Origin: Solicoccozyma terricola
Taxonomy: Eukaryota; Basidiomycota; Tremellomycetes; Filobasidiales; Piskurozymaceae
DNA: 64,000 nucleotides
Assembly (NCBI GenBank): GCA_001600875.1
Contig: BCLD01000003.1
Location: 1,084,408-1,148,407, forward strand
Direction: 5' to 3'
Each line of letters opens with the position of its first letter. The stretch's first letter is position 1. Below, piece by piece: positions 11,903-24,985 of this stretch. Under the pieces are notes generated by a model. The model had not been told where the DNA came from and did no database searches. It was given only the letters and a program-made list of their open reading frames with translations. The translations under genes and the position numbers were made by a program.

Positions 11903-12466
11903 TTGTACGATACCGCATGCCCTGCTCGAGACCCCATTATCCGTTGAGACACGAGAAACGCGTGTTGTTTGGCCAAGAAAGGGTGACGCGGTAGAGCAAA
12001 GACCGGACACCGTCCACGGGAGTGCCGGTCAACCTGTCAACCTGTCAACATCAACATCAACATCAACATCAACACCACCACTGGAGTCTCGAGTCAGCGT
12101 CGCCATCGTATAGTCTCTGCGCCGGAGGTCGGAGTAACCTCCCACTGTCATTACCATCGAAGGGGACTTGGGACCAAGGCGGAACTCGGTCGCGAATAAA
12201 TTTTGGCAACAAGTCGGGTCAACAAAGGCAGGTGGTGACCAACAGGTATCTTGGGTCTAGCATACCAGTCGTCAACAGTCGCTCGTGTCATGGAGGATCC
12301 GGGTGACCTCCGCCGACCGTAATCCTTATCAACCAAGCTGCACAGCAGCACAGCGCTCTCAAGCATCAGTTACCCCTCACGCGACCCCTCCGGCCGACTC
12401 CAGGACCATCACAATCGACACCTTGTCGGCTTCCCTATCACCCCTCGTCCATTCTCCTACACCGAC
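11903..12466. other. Intergenic region with hexamer microsatellite
   Basis: This stretch lies between the HDA1-type stop codon and the next + strand start. A CAACAT-type tandem repeat (about five copies) lies at 12044-12074. No supported ORF; it probably holds a 3' UTR, a promoter and a 5' UTR. Confidence 0.5.
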
Positions 12467-14812
12467 ATGCATTCGACAGCCAAGTCTCCACCTCTGCCAC
12501 GGCTCAACATGTACCAATCAGCCCATCACACCCCATCAACCACCTCTATTTTCTCTTCTCCATCCAACCCATCTCCTATCAGACGTCCCACACAACCGCC
12601 AGTCCTATACAATGTTCCTCTTGCTAGTCCAAACACCACACAACAATATCCTGAACCAAACGGTCGGAATAGCGGCGTCACATCTGACGACGAGTATACG
12701 GGTCGACCTTCATCATCATCGCGCCTTAGGTCACGCGAGACTCCTCCGCATCGCTCAGTGCACAGCAATCAACGAGGTCAATCGGGACCTCGTCCACCTG
12801 GACGATCACAATCCAATAGTCCCACGAAGGTCTATGATGCAGGTCCATCGACTCGTGTGGGCGCTAGAGCAACGCCACCTCCGTTGCCAGGCCGATCATC
12901 TGGTGGTGCGGTAGGCAGAGCGTCACCTGGTAGGGAAGGGAGTATCTACAGCTCTGGCGGTGCTACCAGTACCTATTCGAAGCGGGGAGAAAGAGTGGGA
13001 AGTCCTAACATAGCGGTGAGTCTTACTGAGCGGATGATCGAGGTGCCTTACACAGATCCTGATACCAAACTTCTCAATCAAGGAGCTGCAACATTTCGCA
13101 CATCACTGCGAGCTCTTCTACTTTTCCACCGATCCACGCATAGAATCCTCCGATTACATCTCCTCTACGTTGGCCTCCCTTCCACCTTCCCACCGCGCAG
13201 CATACACCCGTATCCAATCCTCACTTCGAGCACAGTCTCACGATCACGCTTTACGAGTCCGTCTCACGCAATTCCACGCTCTCATCTCAGCAACGATAGC
13301 GAACGCGTCTTTGAGTCCAGTCACTAGATCAGAATTGGGTGGGAAACGAGCAAGACAGGAAAGAAAAGATCGGATGAAGCGGTTTCTAGATACGTGGTGT
13401 ACGAAAAGTGGGAATACGGTTGGTGTTGAGCCGTTCTTCAAGGCTTTGTACGTGGCTTTCAAGCTTCAGAGTCAGGGTGAGAGGTCGAAGAGCGGGGCAG
13501 GATCAAGACGGATCGTTTGGGAGATCGATGATGCTGTGTTTATGGAGGCTGGGTGAGTTGAATTTCCGCTTGCAAAGAGAGACAATCAAGGGGGGGGGAG
13601 CAAGGAGTTGATCAACGACCTATTCGAATTAGCGGCAAGGACTTTATGCAAGAAGCCGTCACTGTCATCAAGGGAATTCTTGGGCTCGAAGATACCGCTC
13701 TTTCGATACCTCCTACCATTCGTCGACCGGTGATTCAGATCCATCCTCGAGCGACGTCATTCCGCAATGCCCGTCGATATTCTGGTGACATGGAAGAATT
13801 GATGCCATTGCGATCGGAATATTCGAACAATGTGGCTTCAGCAAAACAGTATTTGACAAAGAGGGTATCTCAAGATGAACTTGATCCAAATCGGACGAGA
13901 TCAGGTTCAGATCCCTTCACGGATCCTTCTTTGTCACCGGACAAGCGAAAGGCCGCGATCGCCGCGCTGTCCTTTAGCGGACAGACACCTATCGGTGGAC
14001 GAGGACCACCACCACCTCTACCCTCCAATCCACCTGGAATGCGATCGACGTCTCGACGAGCACCAGCACCTGCTCCACCAAAACCAAGAGCGTTTCATTC
14101 GCCTCAACCTTTGCATGCAGATGGAAGCGGGGTATCCGGCAGTGACTATCTCAATGGAATCTCATATACAGCATCAGATGGCTCAAACCCTCTGACTCCG
14201 ACCGGTGGTGGTATCGACGCGCCGCTACTTGATCACTCAGCGAACGTTGTTTCCGCTCTGGAGGAGGCAGCGGAAAAGGCTGATCTGGTGGGAGGTCTGC
14301 ACGGTGGACGAAGACCAACTGGTCGTTCTCGTACAGGTAGTGATTTACGCTCGGAGCATTCGGACACGGCAGTGCCGTTGTTGGAGCCGCATGATGATCA
14401 GGCTTTACTCGACGACGACGAGGATGAGGATCTACATGCGCCTAGACTACGACTATGGACGTTTCCTGCACATCTGTCTGACCCGGAGCTCGATTCGATG
14501 ATGGCGCTGTTTCCCAGCTTCATCTCCAAAGCGACAGCCGTCAAAAAGACTCGATTCCCTCTCCCTCGTCCTGCTTCTCTAACTGCTGCGATGAAGGCTC
14601 GCGATGAAGAGATGGGTCGAATGACTCCAAGATCCGGAGAGGAATCATGGCCTGTGGTGCATTGTATTCGTGTACCTCCGGAGGGAGCTGAGGGGTTCAT
14701 CCGACCTGGGACAGGAAGGATGTGGGTGGGTGAGAGCGGTCGGGACGCGAATTACCGAGGGGGTTTCTGGGAGAGGGTCGGACGATGGTTTGCTAGACTG
14801 TTTGGTGGATAG
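12467..14812 (+). CDS. Uncharacterised Pro/Ser-rich protein with conserved-looking C terminus
   Basis: Exons 12467-13015, 13083-13552 and 13633-14812 give 732 aa. The reading frame change at 13083 is explained by a 67-nt GTGAGT...AAG intron, not a frameshift. Residues 1-180 and ~320-520 are low complexity (Ser, Pro, Gly, Arg), with a PPPPLPSNPP-like stretch suggestive of SH3 or profilin ligands. Two stretches look folded: residues ~184-340 (helical, containing HHCELFYFSTDP and WCTKSGNTVGVEPFFKALY) and the last ~130 residues, acidic then globular, ending in FWERVGRWFARLFGG. I do not recognise the family. It sits between the HDA1-type gene and OPA3 on the same strand, with no functional hint. 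Confidence 0.75.
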
Positions 14813-15100
14813 ATAGATGGAGGGACACTAGGTATCTTTTTTTTCCGGATTGGCCTACTGTATCATGTTGCTTTACCTGTCTGTACACATACACTTGATA
14901 CCGTGGCAATCGAACTTTTTGTCGTGTCGTCATCGAGTTGGCATTTTGCCGACTAGCCGCGTGTCCCCGGTAGAAGGGGGTAGATGTTCATTTCCTCGTG
15001 AGAGCGAGCCACTCACCACACACATCGTGGTCTGGTTCATACGGTCGCCGGCACTACAGAGCTACCATTCCGTCAACGGTACATTCCGCTGAATGACACA

Positions 15101-16199
15101 ATGGCAACAGCCAAGATCGCATCGCTTGCTATCAGAGTGAGTCTCAGGGCTTGGGGGGATGTACCTTTACTGGTTGTTAAACATTTCCCTCCAACCCAAA
15201 CTTACCCCCTTCTCTCTCTCTCTCTCCTTACCACCCATTTTAACACAGACAGTTGCAAAACCAATAGCAACTTATTTGAAGGTTCAAGCTACTCAGTGAG
15301 TACAACGCGATGTTTGGTCTCCTTGTCTTTGGATGATTTTCCGACTAGGGTTTTGACGTCGTTTGCTACTCGTTTTTTTATGTTTTGAAATGAGAATAGA
15401 CATGAAACCTTTCGTAATATCTGCATTTCAATAGCTCAGGTGAGAGAGAGAGAATGACACCTGGGGATCGAATTGAGAATGGGGAAAGCTGATAGAGAGG
15501 TTTTTTGTATAACTGGGATTCGAACTTTGTCCAGCGAATGCATCGGACGGAATCCAAGCTACGGATGAATTTGCTCAACGAGTCAGCGAAGAATATCAAG
15601 CCGTTGAATGATACGAGGTGAGCGATTCCTTTCCAAGACCCGGTATAACTTTTCACGTTGTTGATCTCTTTTTATCTCATCATACAACACCCCTCAGAGC
15701 CATACAAAACGGGGCTACAACAATAGCAGAAGGATTTCTCTTCTTTGTCGCTGCCGGTTTAATAGTTGGTGAATCATATCGTGGTTCAAGATCAACAGCC
15801 AGAAGACGAGATGACGTCGATGAAGCTTTGGAAGCTTTACGAGGAGAAGTAAGAGATTTGAGAAAGGTATTGGATGATAAGTTGGGAACAAAAGTAGAAG
15901 ATGGAAAAATGATTGGGAAAGTGGATATGAAGGATGTAGCAAAGGATGCAAAGGATGCTGCGAGAGAGATGGTGATGAGAAAGGATAATGAACGGTGAGT
16001 GGTTGTGTCCCGCCCCCCGGGGGGGGGGGGGAACTTGGGGAGGTCGGCTGACATTGGGGCCTCGAATAGTGCGAATAATGAATCAACAGTAGTAAAACCC
16101 CCAACGCCGTCCAATATCGGCGTTGCACATCGTAGCCAGCTGGGTATGTGGTCACTCCGTGGACCACTGGTTCAAATGTCAGTGCAAGCAACCGTCTAA
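15101..16199 (+). CDS. OPA3-like mitochondrial protein
   Basis: Small mitochondrial membrane-associated protein of the optic atrophy 3 family, whose molecular activity is unsettled. Exons 15101-15136, 15249-15295, 15400-15439, 15535-15617, 15698-15994 and 16070-16199 give 210 aa. The N-terminal ~75 residues match the family (basic start, TVAKPIATYLKVQA, RNICISIAQ, NIKPLND), followed by a hydrophobic segment (EGFLFFVAAGLIVGES, ~residues 80-96) and a long charged coiled-coil-like helix. The last exon (43 residues) has no recognisable conservation, so the true C terminus could differ. The final intron holds a G13 run at 16019-16031, on the sense strand, an exception to the usual C orientation. 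Confidence 0.85.
16019..16031. repeat. G13 homopolymer in OPA3 intron
   Basis: G-run (after six C) in the last intron of the OPA3-like gene. Confidence 0.9.
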
Positions 16200-16448
16200 T
16201 GTTGCTCGTAATGCTGATATGACCCTGGGGTCTCATATAACAGCACCTGGCCACGATCGATCGCACGTGATTTAGTTGTATTCTAAATAGACAATTTAAG
16301 CCCGCTCCCCGCCCCGCTCCCCGCCCGCCCTCGCCCCGCACGGCCCAGCGGCGAGTTACCCCCGAGAGATGGCGTCGCGAATGGTTGATTGTGATTCTAC
16401 CAGCCAGCGTCCTGCCAGCCATCTGTTGGGAACAAGCTGCAGGTGACA

Positions 16449-16480
<32 letters not shown>

Positions 16481-16626
16481 AGAAGTGTGTACTTGCATCG
16501 CCGTATTCAGGCTGGCTGTGGCTCGGGCGATCACTTCATTGCAAGGACGGTCTCATCGGCCAGACATAGCAGACCCCTTGCTGTTGCTGTTGCTCTCGAG
16601 AGCACTGCTCTCATCCAACTCACACC
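16200..16626. other. Intergenic region with trinucleotide microsatellite
   Basis: This lies between OPA3 and the arrestin-like gene. It contains CG-rich direct repeats around 16306-16330 and an uninterrupted ACG trinucleotide run (about 11 copies) at 16448-16480, followed by a GCTGTT repeat near 16577. No gene is supported; presumably promoter and 5' UTR. Confidence 0.55.
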
Positions 16627-19600
16627 ATGACTGCCTCTCCTCGTAGAGATACCAGCTCGGGCTTGGGTATCGCTATGAATGTGAACAACAACATCCATTC
16701 TCGCTATTCGACTCCTTCGCCATCAACTCACAAACTACGGAAACCACAATCACACTCAGAGTTGCTCCTCCGCTATGAGAACCCAGCACCCATAGCTCAA
16801 TACCTCTCATCGCGAACTCATAAGTACTCACAGCTTGGTGAGGACGACGAGTATGACAGACGTCAATATCATTATCCACAAGAACCCCCCCACCTCGCTC
16901 CTTACGCCCCTTCGCCGACAGGTTTCAACCCTGGTAACAACCTAGGATCACCTTCCAGATATCCCATCGAAGCGAGACCTCATATTGAATCTCAATTCCC
17001 AGGTTTAGAACAGAGGACACCAAGACCTGTCTCTCTGGATCTCGATATCGGTCGATCGATGACATCTCCAAACGATCGAGTCGTTAGACAATCATATTTC
17101 TCTCCACCAACTCCTCCGCTTGTTACAGGTTCAGGAGATCGAAAGACGGCGCTACTCAGTCTTACAAAGAATCAACCGAATATCAATCATAATCTAGGAA
17201 ACGGCGGTCTAGGTCATTCACGACATTACAGCGGTGCGGCGGATATGTCAATATATTCCGAAATGACACCTGGAGCTACATCCGCTGTTTTCCCACCTCG
17301 TCCAGGAGGTAATCGTGGTCGTGCTCTTAGCGAAGGAACAGCTCAACTTCATAGACAAGGGACTTTGTTAACACCAATGGCTTCAGCTAAACGATCAACT
17401 GCAGAATTAGGTATTATTCTCGGATCATCAAATTTGAAAGCTTCAAAAGGCAAGTTGTTACCACAAGGAGATCTACCAATCGAAGAAAAGTTGGCAAAAT
17501 TGGATCAAGTTAAATTGGAAGCCAAGAAAGGGAACAAGGCTAGAGTTGAAGTGGATGTAATCTTGGAAAGGGATGTATTGGTTGAAGGTGGAGATTTGAG
17601 GGGTAGATTGGAAGTTAAAGTGAGAAGAGCGAAAGCGGGTGAAGGGAAAGTTTGGATCGGTGGTGGGAAAATGAGGGTCGTAGGTTTTGAAGGTAAGTGG
17701 GATGTTTTGTTCATTGTGTCGGGGAGCGCCCGTCGACTGTTTGACTGACATCGGGTGAAACGAAAGACGTATCACGAGGAGGCGGTCGACATATCTTTTA
17801 TCACTACCCGTACATACTCCCTGTTTTCGCACCATTCTGGACGCCAGAGGTTCAATCATGTTCTCTTTTCGCTTCAGAAGCGAATGATGAAGGGTACAGG
17901 TAAGCCGTGTTTTTCATTCTTATTACTTGCTTGGATACAACAGACACCTGACGGCAAATTGAGCGTCTCTCGATTCTGGCAGGGTGGCTGCGGAAGGAAC
18001 ACACAGTATCCCATTCTCGTTCAGGTTGCCTTCTGGTGGTGGGGCCAAGGGACCGTGGAGTGGGGATGGAAAGGCGGCTCAAGTCCGTTACGTGGTCGTG
18101 GGGTAAGTTCTCAATTGGGCCGTTTCCCAAAAACAGACAGGCCATTGGCCTTATCTAACCTTTGTCGCCACTTTATCGATCGATCGTCAATCTTAGTTCC
18201 ATCAAGCTTCATATACCAGTCAAGCAGAAAAGAGCCATCGCTCACTTCTATCGCCCTGCTGTTGTCTACCCATACATATCGCCAAGTCTCTTTCATGCAC
18301 CGAACCATCGACCTGTCGAGGCGTCCACAGTGAAGGGTTTAGGGTGGTCACTGGGAGGGGATAAGGGTCAAGTGACCCTGCAAGCTAGACTCAGCAGGCC
18401 GACCTGGGTCGCAGGCCAAAAGGTGTGGGTCGAGGTGTCGGTGGCGAATGGTTGCAATCGAAAGGTACGTCGAGTTACTGTCACTTCATGACGCCCGTCA
18501 CCCTCAGCCGGTTGACAGCGTGGAACGGAACGAAACGAAACAGATTCAAAGTATCACTACAACGCTACTTCGCGATGTCACCCTCTTCAGCCCCATCGCC
18601 GACCGTCGCAATGTCTTTTCATGGCGAAGCGAATCAACTGAAAATGAGAACTCGGCTCATCGACTCCCTCAGGTTGACGGTTTCCAGCCCTATAGTACAC
18701 GCAAGAAGTTGTGCGAGGAGGGCATGGAAGCTAGCGTCGGAGCGCGAGCAGGATATGTGGGATCAAGCGGATGGTGGTCTGGCGTGGATCCTAGGATGCA
18801 GGCGACTTTCGAGTGCAGTCTGAGCATTCCAGTAAGTGAAGATTCCCCAAATGGATGAGCGAGGCAACTTCGGTATTGATAATTTTCTTCTTGACAGCCT
18901 GACTGCTTGTCAATTCCACGCTCTCGACTGTTATCTGTCACTTATATCGTGCGAGTCAAACTCAACGGCTCCATTTCGGTCGACCTACCCCTCAATATCA
19001 TCAACTTCATCTCCATCGATCCACCTCCCTCCTTCGGCCTCAGCTTGTCTGCAGGTCATTTATCGGCGTCATCACTTCAAGAGGTTCCTGCAATGTCACC
19101 GATGGAACGATTGCCGCTTCCTCCTAGCGCCACGGGAGGAATCGATTTGGAAGCATTGAGGTCCCACTTCGAGCGAGACCAATCAGCAGACGCAACTCCA
19201 AATCCAAACAGACTGTCCTTCCCTGGCCATCCACGACAGCGTCCCCTGTCTATGCAGAGCTCTCGGACTGCCAATTCCAATCCAGAAACGTACATATGGT
19301 TTACCGGCCAGTCACAGCCTAGCGACGGAGATCGACCTCTCTCTGGCTACTCGAACTTGCACAAGTCTCGGTCAGCTTCCACTCTTCGCCCAGCTCACCA
19401 TCGAAGGGACACCTCTATATCATACCTATCGGCAGTAGCATCTTCAGTGGCATCAGATCATGAGGATCTACATCTTGCGGAAGCTCTCCGCCGTACTGGC
19501 CGTCAAAGGTCCCTGGCTGCTATCATGCGAGAGGCGGAAGAGGAGCAAGCTGCAGACGACAGGATCGTCATGCAGGAGTCCTCTGAGCAAGGTACGCAGG

Positions 19601-21393
19601 AACGGCCCGAGGAAGACACCCCAAGCGAAGCATTCGATCTCGAAGCAACACCTCGGACTTGGATGAGCGCCTCTCCGATGGTCGCTGATGCCCAAGAGGC
19701 TATGAATGACCTGGAGAGGATTTCTGAGGTGCACGACCATGCCCTAGAGTCCATCACCGTTGATGAAGCGGATGCTCAGTCGAGACACCTCGAGGACGAA
19801 TTTAGCGGCTGTGGATACTACAGTCGATTCGGTGATCGTGAAGAACGGGAGCTGAACGATAGAACAGCACCGATACTCAGACCCGGACAGTTGGCTGCCG
19901 AGGTACCTTCAGCATCTGTTTCAACTGCTTCTCACAGCTCGTATGGCACCGAGTCACCGGAGGAGGTGCAGCCATCCATGATCGAGCATCAGTTACACCA
20001 GGAACGGCTGTCACTATTCGTCGACCACCCCGAACAACAAGTAGCCAGTCCTATCGACATCGAAACGGACGATGATTCGCTGGATGAGCGAAAACGGCCT
20101 ATCGCTGGTACACGTTCGGTCTTTGGCTCGTTTGCTGAGAACAAGGTCGGCGTCATTCACCAAGCTGAAAGGCGGGATATTGTTGGTCGCAGAGCTATGC
20201 CTCCTCATCTTCAAGTCACAGATGCTGGTGCAACAAGGAAAGGAAGCGCTCCAGTCTTTTCGACGTCAGGAAACAGATATCTCGGTGTACCGAGATCTCA
20301 CTCGATGAGCGGTCCGGTGGATATAATTAAAAGGCGACCATCTGCTCCTGCACTGTTAGGGCCACCACGACGAAGGCCATCCACACCGTTGTCGTCAGCT
20401 TATACGGCTCCGACATCGCCTGGTGTTCATTCTTTGAACGGTGAAAGAGCGGTCAGGAAGAAAGCTAGCTTCACCTTCGCTACTCCCACCAAACCCATAA
20501 AGACCAAAGAATTCGATAGCAATCCACCCTCGCCGAGAACTACCCTCAATACACCACGTATGCTTCCCAAGAGCCCCCTGGTAGCTCCAACTGCCGCCCA
20601 CGTCAAACCCCGGACCTCAACCGCCCACACCAAGCCTCCCGCCAGCGCTGCTCTTCAGGGAATGGAACGAGCGCCCGATCTCGCTCCCTCATTGGGCTCG
20701 GAATCGTCCCACAGTGAATCCAGAGCATCAACGCCTGATTCTTTTGAAGCTATGCAGAGGCGTGTGAGTGAAATCGGGGAGGACATTGCAAGACAGGACA
20801 CGAGCAGTCCTATTCGGTTCAGAACGGGATCGGCTATCGAGCGTACGAGGACTCCCGAGAGAGGTAGCTATCCCCCTCACACCTGGACACCGCCTGCCAA
20901 GGACTGTCGTGTTGATTCATTCAGCCAACCTGGAGATGGTAGTCCACGCAGGTTGCCACTCTCTGGACCAAGGGTGAGGGCGGCGAGCAACAACACTTCT
21001 ATATCTTCGCCACCTCCGTCATCGCCTAGTCGAATGACCTCGCCTCGAGCACTACCAACGATTCCTTCGTCTCCGACGGCCAAGACCACTCCTACTCAGA
21101 GAAGAAGCTACACAGCCAAACTCGGGCCAAGGCCACTGCCATCGCCTGGTCGATCAACCTCCATAATATCTCACACCAGCAGCAGTGGTTATCCCATAGC
21201 GTATTCAGCTCTTACACTTGGTCGTAAAGCATCGGCGAATTCCGTAAACAGCACTAGTACTACGGCTACGACGATCGAGGCTGCGTTGATGAAACATAGA
21301 ACAGTGTTGGAAGATGGGAAAGGGAGCTTCTCTTGTAACGATGTGCGGATCGGAGATATCACGGAGGATGAATCGTGTGAAGGGGTGATGTGA
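16627..21393 (+). CDS. Large arrestin-domain protein (fungal alpha-arrestin type)
   Basis: Predicted adaptor related to fungal arrestins, which link membrane cargo to ubiquitin ligases. Exons 16627-17692, 17767-17899, 17983-18102, 18197-18464, 18544-18831 and 18898-21393 give 1456 aa. Residues 1-270 are Ser/Pro/Gln-rich. An arrestin N-terminal-like fold spans ~310-530, with the landmark EGTHSIPFSFRLPSG and the IPVKQKRAIAHFYRP strand. The arrestin C-terminal-like part covers ~540-690 and includes TTTLLRDVTLFSP and LSIPRSRLLSVTYIVRV. The final ~770 residues, all in the long last exon, look disordered and are rich in Ser, Pro and acidic residues. No clear PPxY motif was confirmed by eye, so Rsp5 coupling is not established. 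Start chosen at the first ATG of the open frame. Confidence 0.8.
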
Positions 21394-21825
21394 AGCGGGG
21401 AGAAGGCAACGGGGCAGCGAGAGATCAACCTACTGACATGGCACACTGTACTTGATTCTGTATACATTTTGTATTGACTTGACCCATGATACAGCTGTCG
21501 TTCTTGACCACCCTGACCACAAATGCCGCCACTGACGTCACGGTTCCGGTCCGCGGATCGCGATTAAATCGGTCGAGCGAGCATCCCGGGGCCGGAGTAC
21601 GGCAATTGCTGCGAGTGGTACCACCTCTCATCGCTTTCAGTGGTCGAGGCAGCACCACATCAGTCGTCGGTACAACCAGTACTGAAACGAGGACAAAAGT
21701 AGCTGCGACATATCCATCAAAAGCGAAATTCGGAAAAAGTCCAGCACCCAGTCGCCCGAAACAGAGAAAAGCCAGATCTCATCCTCTCAGTGGGAATCTG
21801 CCTACTAACCACATCCATCTCCAAC
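21394..21825. other. Intergenic region
   Basis: This lies between the arrestin-like gene and the GH5 gene, same strand. No ORF with coding character, repeat or RNA gene recognised; presumably a 3' UTR, a promoter and a 5' UTR. Confidence 0.5.
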
Positions 21826-24750
21826 ATGCCTCAACCACCTACCCTTTCCCACATAACCAACTCTCCAGTACCTGATTACTACATTCACGCTGATACTGCT
21901 CACTTCCGAGATATCCACGGTCGATCCATCCTTCTTCGAGGAATCAATCTATCCGGAGCAGCAAAATGTCCGCTTGGACAACCGGCTCAGCAGTTAGATG
22001 GCTTTTGGGAAAATGCCGATAAACAGAGTTTCGTAGGTCAACCTTTGAATCTGGACGACGGCACTGGTGATGTGAGTTTACCGAGGTGATCTTGAAATCG
22101 CTCTGCTGCTGACTGGCGAGAGTGTATAGGTTCACTTGGCGAGGTTGAGAGCATGGGGCTTCAATATGTTGAGATTTGTATTCACTTGGGAAGCATTGGA
22201 GCACGAAGGACCGTGAGTATTTTCACGGCGGCTGCTACCTTTGAGCACAGACGCTAATGTATTTCAATCTTCCGCTTCTGCAGAGGCAAATATGACTACG
22301 AATACATGGACTATGTGGTCAAGGTTTTGAGGAGATGTAAGGCGTATGGTTTCAGGGTGAGGATATGAAACGAGGAATTAGGAAGAAGTCGTAGGTGTAG
22401 GCGCCTTGTTGATGTCTGATAAGGTTTTTATAACAGGTATTCATGGATCCACATCAGGATGTGGTGCGTACAATTGTGACCGTTTCGACTGACAACCTAG
22501 CTGACCGCAAATGCGTGATCTGATCTTCTAGTGGTCCCGATTCTCCGGTGGCTCTGGCGCTCCACTCTGGACCCTTTACGCTTGTGGGCTCAATCCTCGC
22601 AACTTTACCGTAACCAACGCCGCTTTCCTTCAAAACGAGTACCCAAGCCCTTCTGCTCCTCAGCCACAACAAATGCCTGCCATGATATGGAGCACCAATT
22701 ATACCCATCTCGCAAGTATGACGCTGTTCACCCTCTTCTACGCTGGTGGAGATTTCGCTCCGAAATGTGAAATCGATGGCGTAAATATCCAGCAGTATTT
22801 ACAAGGTCATTTTTTCGGTGCGGTGGAGCAGCTGGCCAAGAAGATTGCTGAAGCTGGTGATTTATTGGATGAGTGTGTGATTGGTTGGGATAGTATGAAT
22901 GAGCCAGGAGAAGGGATGGTAGGACATGACGATCTTTCGGTGATCCCAAAGGAACAAGCGTTGAAGATGGGTCCATCGCCGACGGCGTTTGAAGGATTCC
23001 GCTTGGGTATGGGAGAAAAGGTAGAAGTTCAAAACTGGAAGTTTGGGTCACTTGGTCCTAGCAAGGATGGAACCGTAACAATCGACCCGAAGGGAGCGAA
23101 GGCTTGGTTGAGCGAGGAGGAGGAGAAGATTGCGGTTGGCAAGTACGGATGGAAGAGAGGGAAGGGGTGGAAGTTGGGTACTTGCAGTGAGTCACATCGT
23201 CCCCTTTTCGACCTTCCGGCTTTCTAACCTATGACCCTACTACAGTCTGGGCTCTTCACGGCGTATGGGATCCATCGACATCCACGTTGCTCCGAAAGGC
23301 CTATTTTGCAACTCGACCTTCCGACGGGGAATCTCAAGAGGAAGCTCACTTTGTCAATTATTACTTCCGTCTGCACTGGCTTGAATACGCCGAGCTCATC
23401 CGGAAGCATCACCCAGAAGCAATCCACTTCATCCAACCCCCCGTGTTCAAACGACCTCCCGAGCTACCAGTGTCTCACCTTGGACGGAGAGCGTGTCTTT
23501 CTCCACATTACTATGATGGATTGACTCTACTTACGAGACATTGGAATTGGTTCAATGCCGATGCGCTTGGCTTGATGAGGGGTAAATACTCCACCATCCT
23601 CCAGGCTGTCAAGATTGGAGAATCAGCCATCAGGAACTCTTTGCAGCAACAGCTAGGAATTCTCAAAGCAGATTGCTTAGAGGTATTGGGTCATTACCCT
23701 ACATTAATTGGGGAGATTGGTATCCCATATGATATGGTGAGTCCGTTGATGGGCCAAATTTGTAGGTAGGAGCCCAAGACACTGACTACGCTGATGCATG
23801 GATAGGATGGTAAGAAGGCATATGGCTACGTTGACGGTGGCAAGGGTGAGGGCGATTACTCTGCTCAACAAAAGGCTTTAGATGCTGCATTGAATGCCTG
23901 CGATGGACCAAATAACCTTAACTACACCATGTGGACCTACGTTCCAGCAAATAGCCACCAATGGGGAGATGATTGGAACGGAGAAGACTTGTCGATATGG
24001 TCCGAGGACGACACCGAACGTGCGGTACAGTCGGCGACTTACTCCGCAGGACAGGGCGATGATGTGACGGTGGAGGAAGTCCGCACAGTATCTCCTGTCA
24101 ACAGCATTCAAAAGCCCTACATGGACGCCTCGTCGTCTTATCCCTTATCGACTACACCCACAATGACGAGCAGACTAGCAGACCGCGTCTCTCCTGCCGT
24201 CATCCAGTCGGGCAGAGGGATCCCTCCCGAGCTCATCCACGATGGCGCGCGTGCGTCAGCCGCCTTCAGCCGACCCTTTCCCGTGGCCACTGTTGGGCGA
24301 CCTCTGCGCATCGATTTCGATATCGCTTCCAGTGTCTTCAAGCTCACAGTGGATGTGTGCGATGATGATGAGGCTAGCGAAAAGATCATGACCGAGATTT
24401 TCCTGCCATTCGTCCACTACTCTTCCTCGAGCTCACCTCTTCGGTCGATTGGCAATCTGGATGATGACAGCACTCTGTCGCTCAAGCCAATGATGGACCA
24501 GACAGGTCGCAAGCTGCTGGAAGGTTCGGAGTCACTTTTCGCCATGGAGCTAGATGTTGAAGTCACTGTCAGCCATGGTCACTGGGAGACGGACGGACAA
24601 TCGCTCCGTTGGTGGTATGCCGTTCCGTCAAATGGTTCTCAGACACACACCATCGAAGTCAAGAGGCGAGGTGGTGCTATTCCCCGGACGCTCTCCGCAA
24701 CAAGCAGCTGGTGGGATATTTGTCCGGAGGATGCTTGCTGTATTCAGTAA
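21826..24750 (+). CDS. GH5 glycosidase, EGCrP family (glucosylceramidase / steryl-beta-glucosidase)
   Basis: Hydrolase for glucosylated membrane lipids. The family contains the Cryptococcus endoglycoceramidase-related proteins EGCrP1 (glucosylceramide) and EGCrP2/Sgl1 (ergosteryl glucoside). Exons 21826-22071, 22130-22212, 22284-22356, 22437-22463, 22532-23186, 23246-23736 and 23806-24750 give 839 aa. The predicted acid/base Glu is residue 267 in GWDSMNEPGEG and the nucleophile Glu is residue 518 in LIGEIGIPYDM; other landmarks are LRGINLSGAAK and VFMDPHQDVWSRFSGG. A C-terminal beta-rich region (~620-839) follows the barrel, as in this subfamily. No signal peptide is visible, matching an intracellular enzyme. 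Which of the two paralogue activities applies cannot be read from sequence alone. Confidence 0.9.
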
Positions 24751-24985
24751 CAAGGCTTTCAAGGGTCGTCAGAGTGGATTCAGGACGTTGTACGGCACAA
24801 TTGTATATAGCTGTAGAACATCATGTCAAATAAACTTTCTCTAAAATCGTCGTCACCGATAAGCGTCACGACTCCTTGACTTGTACTGGTCTTTGACCAT
24901 GACCTTCCATCGAGTAGTCTGCATGTGATATCTGTATATCAAGTTGCGGTTGTTTTAGATTGCTCTTGCTGTCGCCCAAGTCCAT

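Noticed and set aside
13083..13327. Apparent frameshift or pseudogene in the gene at 12467
   Set aside because: A 67-nt GTGAGT...AAG intron (13016-13082) joins the two frames cleanly and gives a plausible protein.
15715..16449. Long minus-strand open frame opposite OPA3
   Set aside because: Low-complexity antisense frame of a gene with clear OPA3 similarity; no family match.
19077..20633. Several minus-strand frames opposite the last exon of the arrestin-like gene
   Set aside because: Shadow frames caused by codon bias of the long exon; no motifs or splice structure.
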